From Haematococcus lacustris (Eukaryota; Chlorophyta; Chlorophyceae; Chlamydomonadales; Haematococcaceae): DNA of 64,000 nucleotides. A program made the position numbers and the translations under genes. Under the pieces are notes generated by a model. It saw nothing but the letters and a program-made list of their open reading frames with translations. It did no database searches and had not been told where the DNA came from. The first letter of the stretch is position 1, and every line of letters starts with the position of its first letter. This document shows positions 12,105 to 21,080 of the stretch, piece by piece. The stretch lies in contig JASKMD010000029.1 in NCBI GenBank assembly GCA_030144725.1, positions 13,358,700 to 13,422,699 of the forward strand. The letters run 5' to 3'.

Positions 12105-12455
12105 TTAGGCTGCTAGGCCGCCCTCCCCCTCAAGGGGTTCGGGACTTTCTGAAACGCACTTCATAGCAAGGTGCACAAACAAAGGTGCACATGGGCTCAA
12201 CATGAAGTCATGCAAGTTCTCATTGTTGTTCTGTAAAGTCAAGGCAAACTCCGGCTGCTCCCTGATGGAACTCGTGGCAGTGCACTCAAAGATGAAATGC
12301 ATGGCGTCATCCACTACCCCCTCTGTGCATCTGGTGCATGTGCGATCAATGAAAGTTACCCCCTCAAACCGAGCCTTCTCCACCCCCAGACCGCTGTTGC
12401 CTAACCTGAACCTAGTCAGGCTCGTGCGAACTTCTGTAGAGAGCTGTCTGAGAAG
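12105..12455 (-). mobile_element. Non-LTR retrotransposon (RT C-terminal) remnant
   Basis: The minus-strand frame reads SLTRFRLGNSGLGVEKARF, then CTRCTEGVVDDAMHFIFEC. This pattern (an R-L-G-rich strand, then C-x2-C ... H-x4-C after a VEDE-like acidic stretch) is typical of the zinc-binding tail after the reverse transcriptase of LINE-type elements. No RT core is in the window, so it is a truncated remnant. The other end of this frame overlaps a plus-strand Fanzor fragment, where it reads as proline-rich shadow. Confidence 0.5.
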
Positions 12456-12529
12456 CAGGTCCCAGCCTAGCCCCCTCCCCCTGCCCAGGCCCAGCCCCTG
12501 CCTGGCCCAGTGCAACGACCTCAGGCCCC

Positions 12530-12690
12530 CCCATGGGGCAGGTGGCTGGACTGGGACACCAACCCCTGCCTCAACTTCCGTGCATTGGGGAGAGCAAGGT
12601 GTGGGGTTTGTAGTCATTAAGGGTGCGACCGAGGATGCTACAACGCGTTTGTAGTACCTCAGTGAGATTACCCACAGTCAGACATGTTGT
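12530..12690 (+). pseudogene. Fanzor/TnpB-like C-terminal fragment (plus strand)
   Basis: The plus strand reads GRWLDWDTNPCLNFRALG, a variant of the RuvC-III signature WLDRDxNxxLN seen in four other places here. Here the first part reads DWD. About 50 bp later is the short conserved segment (GGGTGCGACC core) that follows the same exon at 20107-20165 and 44520-44580. The remainder of the protein is missing. Confidence 0.6.
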
Positions 12691-12739
12691 TCCATGTTAA
12701 ATGAGTTTTGTTTGCCTGTCAACCACAATCCTCCCAAGC

Positions 12740-12860
12740 AATATGCAGCACCTCCCCTATCAGCCCAGCGGGCAACCAGTACCAACACAAATTAGCACTA
12801 GCACAACAAGTACTACCATACCAGCTGTACCAGCTACCCTAGCTGTCATTCTTAATCGCA
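12740..12860 (+). mobile_element. Fanzor-cluster related segment
   Basis: The plus strand at about 12744-12815 resembles the reverse complement of about 20770-20842. Both read PSGxQPxPTxxSTSTT-like protein and share the DNA string CACTAGCACAACAA. It is therefore part of the same dispersed element, although here it follows rather than precedes the RuvC-III piece. Confidence 0.45.
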
Positions 12861-12996
12861 AAGCAGCGCCGCTGCCTGTGTGCACATGGCTTGGACGCGG
12901 CTGCGCGCCCTTCTGCATGGCCACCCAGAGCTGGGCACAGCACTGCACATGGCAGGAGCAACACAACAGCTGCGGGGCCGAGTGCTGGGAGCGAGC

Positions 12997-15900
12997 TCAG
13001 TACGGGGTGTGCACTGACGCCCTGCGTGGTGAGGTCAGTGGCCTGGAGATGGCCGACACGGGGCGCTTGTCATTGGGTTGCCCTGTCATGGCAAAGGGCC
13101 ACCGCCCCTCTGCCTGTGCCACAGCACGCTCGTGGTTCTGACGCTCGTGGATCTGCATAACAGCATGTGCGCAACATGTACACAGCACAGCAGGGAATGT
13201 GGTGTGCACATGGGCTGTCAAAGCTGCAGCATTAGTGGCTGACGTCATGGCGATGGTGGTGGTGTGTGGTCGGGCAGGGTCACACACCCTCCCTGTTGCA
13301 AAACCCACCTGCTGCTGCCATCCTTGCTGCAGGTCTTGAGCCAGCTCTGCCTTCAACCGGCCCTTGTCCTGACGCTCAGCATTGATGATCTGCAATGAGA
13401 GATGGCCAAGGAGCCAGGGAGCTGGACGTGACTGACTGAGCCTGCTTGCTTTCTCTGCTGTGAGGTGTGACCAGACAGTCTGTGACCCAGCATCAGGCAG
13501 CATCAGGCAGCATCAAGGGCGCTGGCTTGTGGTGTTGCCCATACCATGCCAGGACGGCACATGCACAAGTGACAAGGGACACCCACATCATACTGGGAGA
13601 TCTGACGCTGCTGCTGCCTGGCCGCAGAATGAGGCCGGTCACCGGGCATGGGATCATGAAGGATCTCAAACACTTGGGAGCGGTGGTGGTAGCTGGGCGT
13701 CTGCTCTCGCGGGCTCGCCTGATGCAGCAGCAGCAGAGCAGCAGCAGCCCAGGCACTGTGGTCTTGTGTTGCTGTACAAGCGCATGGACCTCAGCTGTGG
13801 CTTGCTGCGTCCAAAGAAGACTGGGAGTGGTCCTGGGTGTTGAAACCATGTGGAAGATGACAATGACAGTGAAAGACCTGGACGGTGGGCCGCAATGCTG
13901 ATGCAACGTGATGCAATGCTGCAGCTGGTGACGGTGGGTGTGGTGCTGCAAAGCCGCTGGGTGTGCAGAGGCACTAGCTGTGTAGGGTCATGGGCGCACC
14001 AGGGTTCCTGCATAGCTGCCTGGCTGGCTGGGTGGTCTGAGGGGCAGAGGCGACACCGAGTTGGAGGTGGCAGGGCGGGCCGCTGGGTCAAAGCACGCCG
14101 GCGACACCTGGCGCACCGCCTGGAACTCTGACTTGTTCAGTGGCTCCTCGCCCACCTTAGGTGTCACTGCACGCTTGGCCTGTGTCCCTCTTTCCTGCAC
14201 CAGGGGCGCACATGCAGCTATGTGCCATGGAGACCAGCCAGGGAGGAAAGGTGACACCCAGCTGTACCACAACCTAGCCAATCAGGCTGAGCTCGACTCA
14301 CCTGGCTGATGTTGTGGAAGTGCATGCGGTTGAAGTTGTCGTAGTCGAGCCGGGATCGTGGGGACAGGGCTGCCTGGGTGTAGTGGATGTACTGCTCAGG
14401 GGCCGTTAATGGTGGGGAGTAAGACTGGTGTGGCTGCTGCTGCTGCTGTAGTTGGTGGTGGTACTGGTGATGGTGATCGGGCGGGAGTGGTGACAGCGCT
14501 GGCTGCAGCATGTCTTGCAGGGTCACCTCTGCCACAGCGTCTGACGCATTGCCTGGCTGAGCCTGGTCTGACTCTTGCTTGTCGTCGTCCTCCTCCCCAC
14601 AATAGCGAGGCGACCCACCCTATGCAGCAAGCAATGGCAAGCAGAGCTCATGCAACAGTTCAGCATCCCACCACGTGCTCCAAAAGATGCCAGCTCACGG
14701 TGGTCTTGCCTGCTTGCCCCCAGGCATCAGCATCTCTTGGAGGCTGTCCAGCAGTGGCCGGTACATGATGACCTTGTGAGCCCGCCCTACAGAGCACCAC
14801 CACCACCGCCATTGCTTGCCTCGTGCGCCCCAGCTTCCCCAAGCCTTCGTCCTCTGTTTCCCAGGTGATCAGGCTTGCATGGATGTGCATGGCACAGCTG
14901 GCATCTAGGCTCACCGATGGTGTTTGCCGCCAGCAGGTCCAGTAGGGTGCCGGCATCTACGCGGGACACGAGGCTGCGCACTTCGCGCTGCAGAAAGCCC
15001 TCTAGGACCAGGCGGGACACAGTCCCGTCCCGTGTCCTGCAACAGGAGGCGCAGCAGGGGGAGCTGGAATGGCTGGCTGCCAGGTGGCTCTAAGCTTTGG
15101 GGCGCTCTAAGCTTGTTTCTAAAGGCGAATGCGCCACAGGCTACCTCCGGCTAATATCATGGCTGATGTGTGTGACTAATCATGCTACTAATCGTTCGTG
15201 CATGCTAGCGTAAGCGGGCTGCTAGTTCCCGAGTGCAACAAAGCGTCAACCAAGCGACAGCTCACATCGCGTGATGGCTAAGATGCCCGGTAGTGGCCCC
15301 CCGCAAGCCCCAACAGGCCCCAGGCAGCAGCCAGTCAGCCACACAGTCAGCAGCCTCAGAGCCAGGGCCCAGCACTCCCCCGCCAGCCAAGCGCAGCAAT
15401 CGCACTAAGGCTGATCCGGCAGCTGAGCCCAAGAAGGGCAAAGGCAAGGGCAAGGCTGCCGAAGCCAAGCCAGCACCACAGCCAGGCAGGTGGCTGGACA
15501 GGGACTGCAATGCAGCATTGAACATGTAGCGCATTGGGGAGAGCAGGTGGCGCCCGCTGGAGCTGTGCTACTGGCCAGACCAGGGAGCGCTGCCAGCCAA
15601 GGGCAAGGAGTACCCTGGCCTGGGCTATAAGCGGCTGCGAGACAAGCCACCCAAGGCACAACAGCAGCAGCCTGCTGAGGCACAGTAGTGTGTGTCCCCC
15701 TTTGTTGAGCTGTCATCAGCTTACATTAGTGCATGTCTTGTCATGCCAACTCTACACAATAGCCCTAACGGGTCAGGCAATAGTGTAGGTGGTAGGCACT
15801 CATGCACCATGCCCATGTGCGTTGAGTATACTCCACACAGCCCATTAACACCATTTGAGTCGGGCCACTATTGCCCACTAGTATTCCCGGTACTACTGGT

Positions 15901-17073
15901 CCGGCTCAAATGGAGGCCCTAGTGAGGGACAAGGGGGCTGCCAGGTCTCACTGCTGAGGGCACGTCAGGCAGCTCACCTGTCTGACAGCCTGCAGAGGCG
16001 GTACAGCTCCAGGACTTCCCCGTGATATGGAGCAGGCGGTGCAGAAGAGATGTCACGCTTAGTCACACCACTGGCGGCGCTGACAGGACGTGATGGTCGG
16101 GGACTGCATGCAGCGCATGCTGTCAATGGTGTTTGAGTATGTGCACGGAGACAGCTGGTAACTGTACCATAGCACTCAGAAGCACACGCGGCAAGAGGGC
16201 TGATGTGTGATGCACCTCTTGTAATCCTGCATGTTGACCCTCTGCAGCGCTTTCAGCATTTGCTGGTCCTCAGGATGCAGCTCCATCTGTGGACAAAAGC
16301 AAGGGCATGGATGAATGCAAAGCCACTGCCTCATTACATGTTGCTTGAGTCGACCCACCTCTTTGATTAGAGCGTAGTGCTCACGCTCGAACCACTCCAA
16401 AACCAGTGGGTTGAAGACAAACTCAAACCGCCCAGCGCGGTTGGTTTGCATGAGGCCTAATCCTGGGAAATCGCACTGCAGCACCACGAATGTTGACATG
16501 CATGTCCATGCGTTGTGTTCACTTGACTTGTTTGCCTGTGGGCAGGACAAGTACCTTGATAGGTCTTCCAGAAAGGATGTGTACACCCAGGCGCTGCAGG
16601 ATCTCCGCAACCAGGCGCTGTGTAGCGCCCCTGTGGATAGCGGTCTGAACTGAGAGCTGTCCATAGTTTGGTTGTATGATAGGGGTGCGCCCACCTGAGA
16701 TAGGGCAGTCACACAATCAACCCCATGTGCCACTGGCCAGCCTGGCACATGACTCTAGAGCCTGCACATGACCCTTACCCACAACATAGCGGCTGCGCTC
16801 CTGGGACAGTCCCCCATATCTTCCCTCCAGCAGTGTGAACACAGGCCTAATCTTCTTCCCCGCTTCCCCAATGACTGGCCCAACCCGGAAGCTGCCAAGG
16901 TTGGACAGGAGCACTCCTTTCTGGTGCCGCAGTGTGTCCACAATGAATTCGCACAGTTTCTCCCAGAGCAACTTGATTTGGGGCGCTCTAAGCTTGTTTC
17001 TAAAGGCGAATGCGCCACTGGCTACCTCCGTGATAAGTGCTGCTGTGTCCAGCGGTGCGCTGTAATCAGTCAT
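12997..17073 (-). CDS. CCDC81-like HU-domain protein (cilium/basal-body type)
   Basis: Twelve exons join in consistent phase to 562 residues: 16779-17073, 16555-16694, 16359-16475, 16216-16286, 15978-16070, 14915-15036, 14710-14786, 14302-14619, 14108-14194, 13587-13718, 13309-13389 and 12997-13152. The start is MTDYSAPLDTAAL and the stop TGA is at 12997. Residues about 30-90 (LLWEKLCEFIVDTL, KGVLLSNLGSFRVGP, RPVFTLLEGRYG) match the HU-like fold of CCDC81 proteins, linked in animals to centrosomes/cilia. Later blocks are IIQPNYGQLS, FEFVFNPLVLEWFEREHY and YHGEVLELYRLCRLSDR. The tail is basic, with AERQDKGRLKAEL and IHERQNHERAVAQAEG. Intron 7 uses a GC donor. Intron 5 carries a Fanzor fragment and a copy of part of exon 1. 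A ciliary role is inferred from family only. Confidence 0.8.
15097..15149 (-). repeat. Displaced copy of part of exon 1 of the CCDC81-like gene
   Basis: These 53 bases match 16978-17030 with one mismatch. They lie in intron 5 of the same gene, in the same orientation, next to the inserted Fanzor fragment. The original codes for part of the first HU-like helix. Confidence 0.9.
15276..15689 (+). pseudogene. Fanzor/TnpB-like C-terminal exon inserted in an intron
   Basis: The plus-strand frame reads RCPVVAPRKPQQAPG, a serine/proline/lysine-rich linker, then GRWLDRDCNAALNM. An in-frame TAG at 15526-15528 follows, and then RIGESRWRPLELCYWPDQ and KEYPGLGYKRLRDKPPKAQ, with a final TAG at 15686-15688. 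WLDRDxNAALN is the RuvC-III motif of TnpB/Fanzor nucleases. Only the C-terminal exon is present and it carries a stop, so it is a dead fragment. It sits antisense in intron 5 of the CCDC81-like gene. Confidence 0.75.
15690..15860 (+). repeat. Element 3' flank shared with 23897-23975
   Basis: The stretch from GGGTCAGGCAATAGTGTAGG (about 15770) to ACTCCACACAGCCC (about 15845) matches 23897-23975 in the same orientation, with small indels. It follows the Fanzor C-terminal fragment here and adjoins another Fanzor fragment there, so it probably belongs to the element. Confidence 0.6.
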
Positions 17074-17514
17074 TTGCCGTGGGCGCGGCCCCGTTTGGTC
17101 AAAGATGGTTCGGTCAAAGATGGTGTTGGACCCAGCGCATTAGCTCAGCTGCACTGTATAGCCTAGCTAGGCTGGCTCCGCTGCAAGCTTGACTGGCTGT
17201 TGCATTTTCGCGTCGCCATGCTACATGCAAACGAAACCAACTGTAGTGCAGAGCTGACTACGGATAACAAATTTTTATAACCTACAGCCCTCATGCAACA
17301 CGCATGAGTTGTAATTAAGCACAGGCTGCGAGATCGCTGTTGTAAAGGCTACTGATAGTGTGCCTAATGCCCACTCCAGCTCAGCCTTCTGGTGTGTGTG
17401 CCTCCAGGCTACTACTAGCAAGAGCTCTACCCTACTCTATAGCTCTTACTCACACACATCCCCTTTGTGAGGGGTTTGGTATCTTGTTTTCTTGGGTTGT
17501 ATTGCTGTAGCTGG
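17074..17514. other. Fanzor 3' flank / CCDC81-like gene promoter region
   Basis: Non-coding. For the minus-strand Fanzor gene this is the immediate 3' side, where TnpB and Fanzor guide RNAs usually lie. For the CCDC81-like gene it is the upstream region. I see no long hairpin or conserved repeat that would single out a guide scaffold. Confidence 0.4.
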
Positions 17515-19254
17515 CTATCGCCGCCACTTGCGCCGCCATTTGCGCAACAGGGCCTTGTCAGGCAGGTACACCCACTCTTGGCCTGGCCTACCTGGCTTTG
17601 GCATGGCTGGGCGGCCATCCCAGTAGCACAGCTCAGTGGGGCGTGGGCCTGGGCCGACTGCACAGCGGCGGATGTTTAGCGCGGCTGACACGTCCCGGTC
17701 ATAGAACCTGCACATGGTGTGGGAGTTGCATGAAGTCAAGTCATGTGCCATGTCATGTGTCATTTCATGTGGGATATGTTGCAGCCATGCACATGTGCAG
17801 TGTCTGGTCAGTGCTTACCTGATGTTGTAGCTTGTTGAGCTCATCAAGCCCCTGACTTGGGAACGTTTCGCCTTGCTGTACACTGGCCGCAGCCACCTGC
17901 ATGGACACATGGGGCAATGCACATTTGTAAGATTCATTCCTTGACCCTACCCAGCCGCCTTGACGCCACCACCTCCCAGCACTACCCTGACCCAACGACC
18001 ATCACCCACTGACCCTCTCACCTGAAGGACTCTGGCGGCTGTCCAGGGAGGGCCTCACTGGGGCTGCTGTAGGCTGAGCTGACCCGGCTGGTGCGGAACT
18101 CCTCCACCAGCACCACACGCCCTGCCCCGAACTGCTTCACTGCCTCCTTCTGCATCTGGCTGACTGGGACACCCCTGCAGCCAACGCTGCCGCTGCCGCT
18201 GAAGCTAGCTGCCCCATAGGCCAGGGCCAGGATGCGGTCCGGCCACCGCTTCTGTGCCTGCTTCTTGACCTGCATCCACACATGGTACAACACACAATGG
18301 CACACATGTGTAAGGTCAGGTAGCAGCAGCAACAGAGGCAGCAACAGCAGCAGCTGCCCAGGTGAGCTGACTGTTGTTGGCTGCTGCCTAGCTCGTGGCT
18401 AGCTGCTACTGGGCCTTACCTTGGCCCAGAACGAAGCCACCACGCGCATCTTGCCACAGTACAGCCTGAACTTGGCGTTGGCCCAGCGCTGCTTTGAGAC
18501 CTCTGCCCACATGGCGTCGTACGTCGCCAGGACTGTGTCGGCGAACCGCCGGTACGAGGCCAGCGAGCTGGGCTTGTTGCTGACCCGCGACAGGGCTGTG
18601 AGCTGCGGCTCCACCTTGGCCAGCCACGTCTTCGTCGCCTGGGCCTGCCGCGCAATGCCGCTGTCCCGGTAGTACTGACCGGCTGTAAGCTTCCAGTGCC
18701 GCACGGACACCACTGTGCCGGCAGCGCTGCGCTCCTCGTGCGCCACAGTGGCCATGTTGGTTTTGCCCGGGTCCACGCCAAGCCACTCCGCGTCGAGGTG
18801 GGCCAGCGGGTTGACTGCGCCCATGTGCTTGCCCATCCGCGGCGGGTCTGCGGGTGGAGCGGCAGGCTTGGGCCGCAGGAACATTACGCTGATGGCGACT
18901 CCATCGGTGTGCACGATCTGCGCGAAGCTGTGCTTGGGGCTGGCGAGCTTTTGGCGGCGAGGGTCCGGCAGCAATGCATCCCATCGGTTGGCCACCTGTA
19001 GCCACCATATGCACATACGGATAACAATTGGCAAGCCTCAGCACCAGGAGAAAGCAGTGGTGCTCAAGGTATGGGTCAGTCAGACACCTCGGAATGCAAG
19101 CCACCATTAGGACTTGAGCCACCTGGGCTACGGTGGACACACTCACCTCTGCGGCGCCGCTGGCTGTGATTGATAACTGGGTGTGGGGGCTGTGATTGCT
19201 GGCAGCATTGCCCACGTTTATGTAGCCCCTGGCAGCAGCGCAGCCAGATGCCAT
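17515..19254 (-). CDS. Fanzor (eukaryotic TnpB/IS605 OrfB-like) RNA-guided nuclease
   Basis: Fanzor proteins are eukaryotic relatives of TnpB and Cas12 that cut DNA with an RNA guide (family knowledge). Five exons, 19147-19254, 18420-18995, 18022-18269, 17819-17896 and 17515-17707, join without a stop to 400 residues. RuvC-I is seen as WLGVDPGKTNMATVAHEE (residues about 95-112), with the catalytic Asp in VDPG. RuvC-II is RVVLVEEFRTS (about residue 290). RuvC-III is FYDRDVSAALNIRR (about 338-351). The C-terminus is rich in Trp, Arg and Lys. The usual four-cysteine zinc ribbon before RuvC-III is absent. The start ATG at 19254 is my choice; 400 residues is short for the family, so an N-terminal exon may be missing. 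A decayed copy lies at 42209-43392. Confidence 0.8.
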
Positions 19255-20046
19255 TGGAACCGCTCCACGGGGTTTTGGCCAGATCCGAGCGTCACAAGGT
19301 CAGACGAGATGGCTCATGGAACCTAAAACAATGCCTAATGCAGTCTGCTGGGCCCCCTCGTTACACTCGGTCAAGCTAGCTAAGCAAGACCATGAAGTGG
19401 GAGCGTGTGCTCACATTGAGAGCACGGCAACCAGCTAAACCGGGCCCACTGCAATACCAAGCCGTGGTGCAGCCTCCAGCCTCAGCCTAGTGAGCGGGCG
19501 CAGCACTACGGCCACCACCTGTTGAGACACACAGCCCTGGCTGTCGCTCCCATGCCTGGATCCTCACTTCGTACTTCTGCACCCACATTGTGGCCCCCTC
19601 GGCCACCTGAGATGCAGTGTGGTGCTAGAGCCTGGCGCAATGGTGGGCCCAGCAACGTCCTGGGTTGTAGGGCGCTCATAAGGGAGGTTTGCCTCATGCA
19701 GGAATGTAGGAAGGTGCAGATGTGACAGCAGGTCATGAAGCTGGTGGATTGGTGTGGTGTTTGATATGCACTTTGTACATCGTAAATCTAGTGGCTGGTT
19801 GTGACAACAGCACGGTGCGTGCTGAGCGGGTGAGCCTGCAGGCCTGTGACAAGACAGCAAAGTATTGCGCAGGTGAAGGTGCAAGGTGGTGTTATCTGAT
19901 GCATGCTTGACTGACTGGAGCAGTTTAGCTGTTACTGTTTAGCAGCAACCCCGGTGGCTGGCACCAGCCTGTATCGACCAAACAGAGCAGCAGCTGCAGA
20001 GCAAGGAGAGGCAGCAGGTTACCAAGGCCAAGGTCACCAGGGTACA
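19065..20046. repeat. Duplicated block of the Fanzor cluster, copy 1
   Basis: About 980 bp closely matching 43162-44186 in the same orientation, with scattered substitutions and a roughly 49-bp gap near 19105. It covers the first Fanzor exon and about 0.8 kb upstream of it. No convincing conserved protein is coded in the upstream part. The match stops inside the hairpin at 20019-20065. Confidence 0.85.
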
Positions 20047-20065
20047 GTGACCTTGGCCTTGGTAA
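20019..20065. repeat. Perfect 19-bp inverted repeat (hairpin)
   Basis: Left arm 20019-20037 (TTACCAAGGCCAAGGTCAC), 9-nt loop, right arm 20047-20065, fully complementary. In the second copy of the block only the left arm remains (about 44157-44175). The hairpin marks where the two duplicated blocks stop matching. Confidence 0.9.
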
Positions 20066-20076
20066 TCTCTTTAACT

Positions 20077-20165
20077 GTGGGTAATCTCACTCGGCTGCTA
20101 CAGTAAGGTTGAAGTGTCTTCGGTCGCACCCTTGATGACTACAAACCCCACAACGGTGGCACGTT
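20077..20165 (-). repeat. Conserved element segment, GGGTGCGACC core (copy downstream of RuvC-III)
   Basis: On the minus strand this reads GTGGGGTTTGTAGTCATCAA, then GGGTGCGACC, then a stretch ending ATTACCCACAG. Close relatives are at 12596-12680 (plus), 20868-20955 (minus) and about 44490-44580 (minus). Three of the four follow a RuvC-III exon, so it may be the element's 3' end or part of a guide RNA. It can also be read as protein (GFVVIKGATEDA). Confidence 0.7.
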
Positions 20166-20253
20166 CATTCCAAGCCTGTGCTAACTACTAGGCCCTATGC
20201 ATTGTTGCGGGCCCGGCCCGGTATTCTGCAGCCCGGTGCAGCCTCTGCCTACC

Positions 20254-20750
20254 CTAGGGCACCCGGTCATTGACCAGCTTGTAGCCCTGCTGGTACTCCT
20301 TGCCAACGGGGGGCAGAGCCTCCACGCCCTTATAGCTGCACAGCTCCAGGTGGCGCATGCTCTCCCCAATGCACTGCAAGTTCAGGCATCCGTTGGTGTC
20401 CCGGTCCAGCCACCTGCCCCATGAGAGGGCCTGGGGTGGTGGGACTAGGGGAGGGCTGGGGAGGGGAAGGGGGTCCTTGGGCAGGGGCAGGGGGGTCCTG
20501 GGCAAGGGGTGGGGGAGAGGGAGGAGGGTTGGGCGGCACCTGAGGGCACCACAGCAGGCCCCGCACATACTTCCCATGCCGCTGGCTCCAGGCTGGGCGC
20601 TCCAGCCGCTGGATGACCAGGCCTGCTGGGGGTACCCAGTCTTTGGGCCTAGGCCGGTTACGTGGCAGGTGCAGCTCACAAGGCTGGGTGGCATGCACAA
20701 AAGGGCTGACATGGCTGGACACAACCAAACAAACACAGCTGAACACAACT
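20254..20750 (-). pseudogene. Fanzor/TnpB-like C-terminal region
   Basis: The minus strand first reads CELHLPRNRPRPKDWVPPAG, then PAWSQRHGKYVRGLLWCPQ. After a proline-rich stretch, in another frame, it reads GRWLDRDTNGCLNLQCIGES and ALPPVGKEYQQGYKLVNDRV before a stop at 20254. KYVRGLxWCP and WLDRDTNGCLN are the segments around the zinc-binding site and RuvC-III of a TnpB/Fanzor protein. The frame change in the proline-rich linker means either an unseen intron or a frameshift. RuvC-I and RuvC-II are not found here. Confidence 0.6.
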
Positions 20751-20867
20751 CAACACTCATGCACACACCTGTACACACCATTGTTGTGCTAGTGCTGGTT
20801 CGTGTTGGAAATGGTTGCTCTCCGGACTGATGAGGGAGCCGTGAGCAAATGGCCATGGTCAGGATGA

Positions 20868-20955
20868 AGTGTCGTGGTCGCACCCTTGATGACCACGAAC
20901 CCCACACAGGTGCACGTTCGTTCCAGCCAACTGGAGACCACTAGGCATCCCATCA
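20868..20955 (-). repeat. Conserved element segment, GGGTGCGACC core (copy upstream of RuvC-III)
   Basis: Same segment and orientation as 20077-20165, about 760 bp upstream on the minus strand. The two form direct repeats around the Fanzor C-terminal region, as in terminal repeats or a tandemly repeated unit. Confidence 0.65.
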
Positions 20956-21080
20956 AAAATCTGTTGTTGAAATAAGCTAAGAATACTATAGTTAACTTAA
21001 TGAAGCTATGCGACGCGATGCGCAGTGCGTACAGCTTGGCGGACAGCTTGGCGTACAGCTTGACGAATCGCCCATCACTG

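Noticed and set aside
13850..14131. Plus-strand frames across the CCDC81-like gene
   Set aside because: Shadows of the minus-strand exons and introns. The minus strand alone gives consistent splice phases and conserved blocks.
19522..19736. Small ORFs conserved between the two Fanzor blocks (also 43660-43874)
   Set aside because: Frames stay open on both strands only because the DNA is nearly identical. There is no protein-like pattern of change, so I treat it as non-coding.
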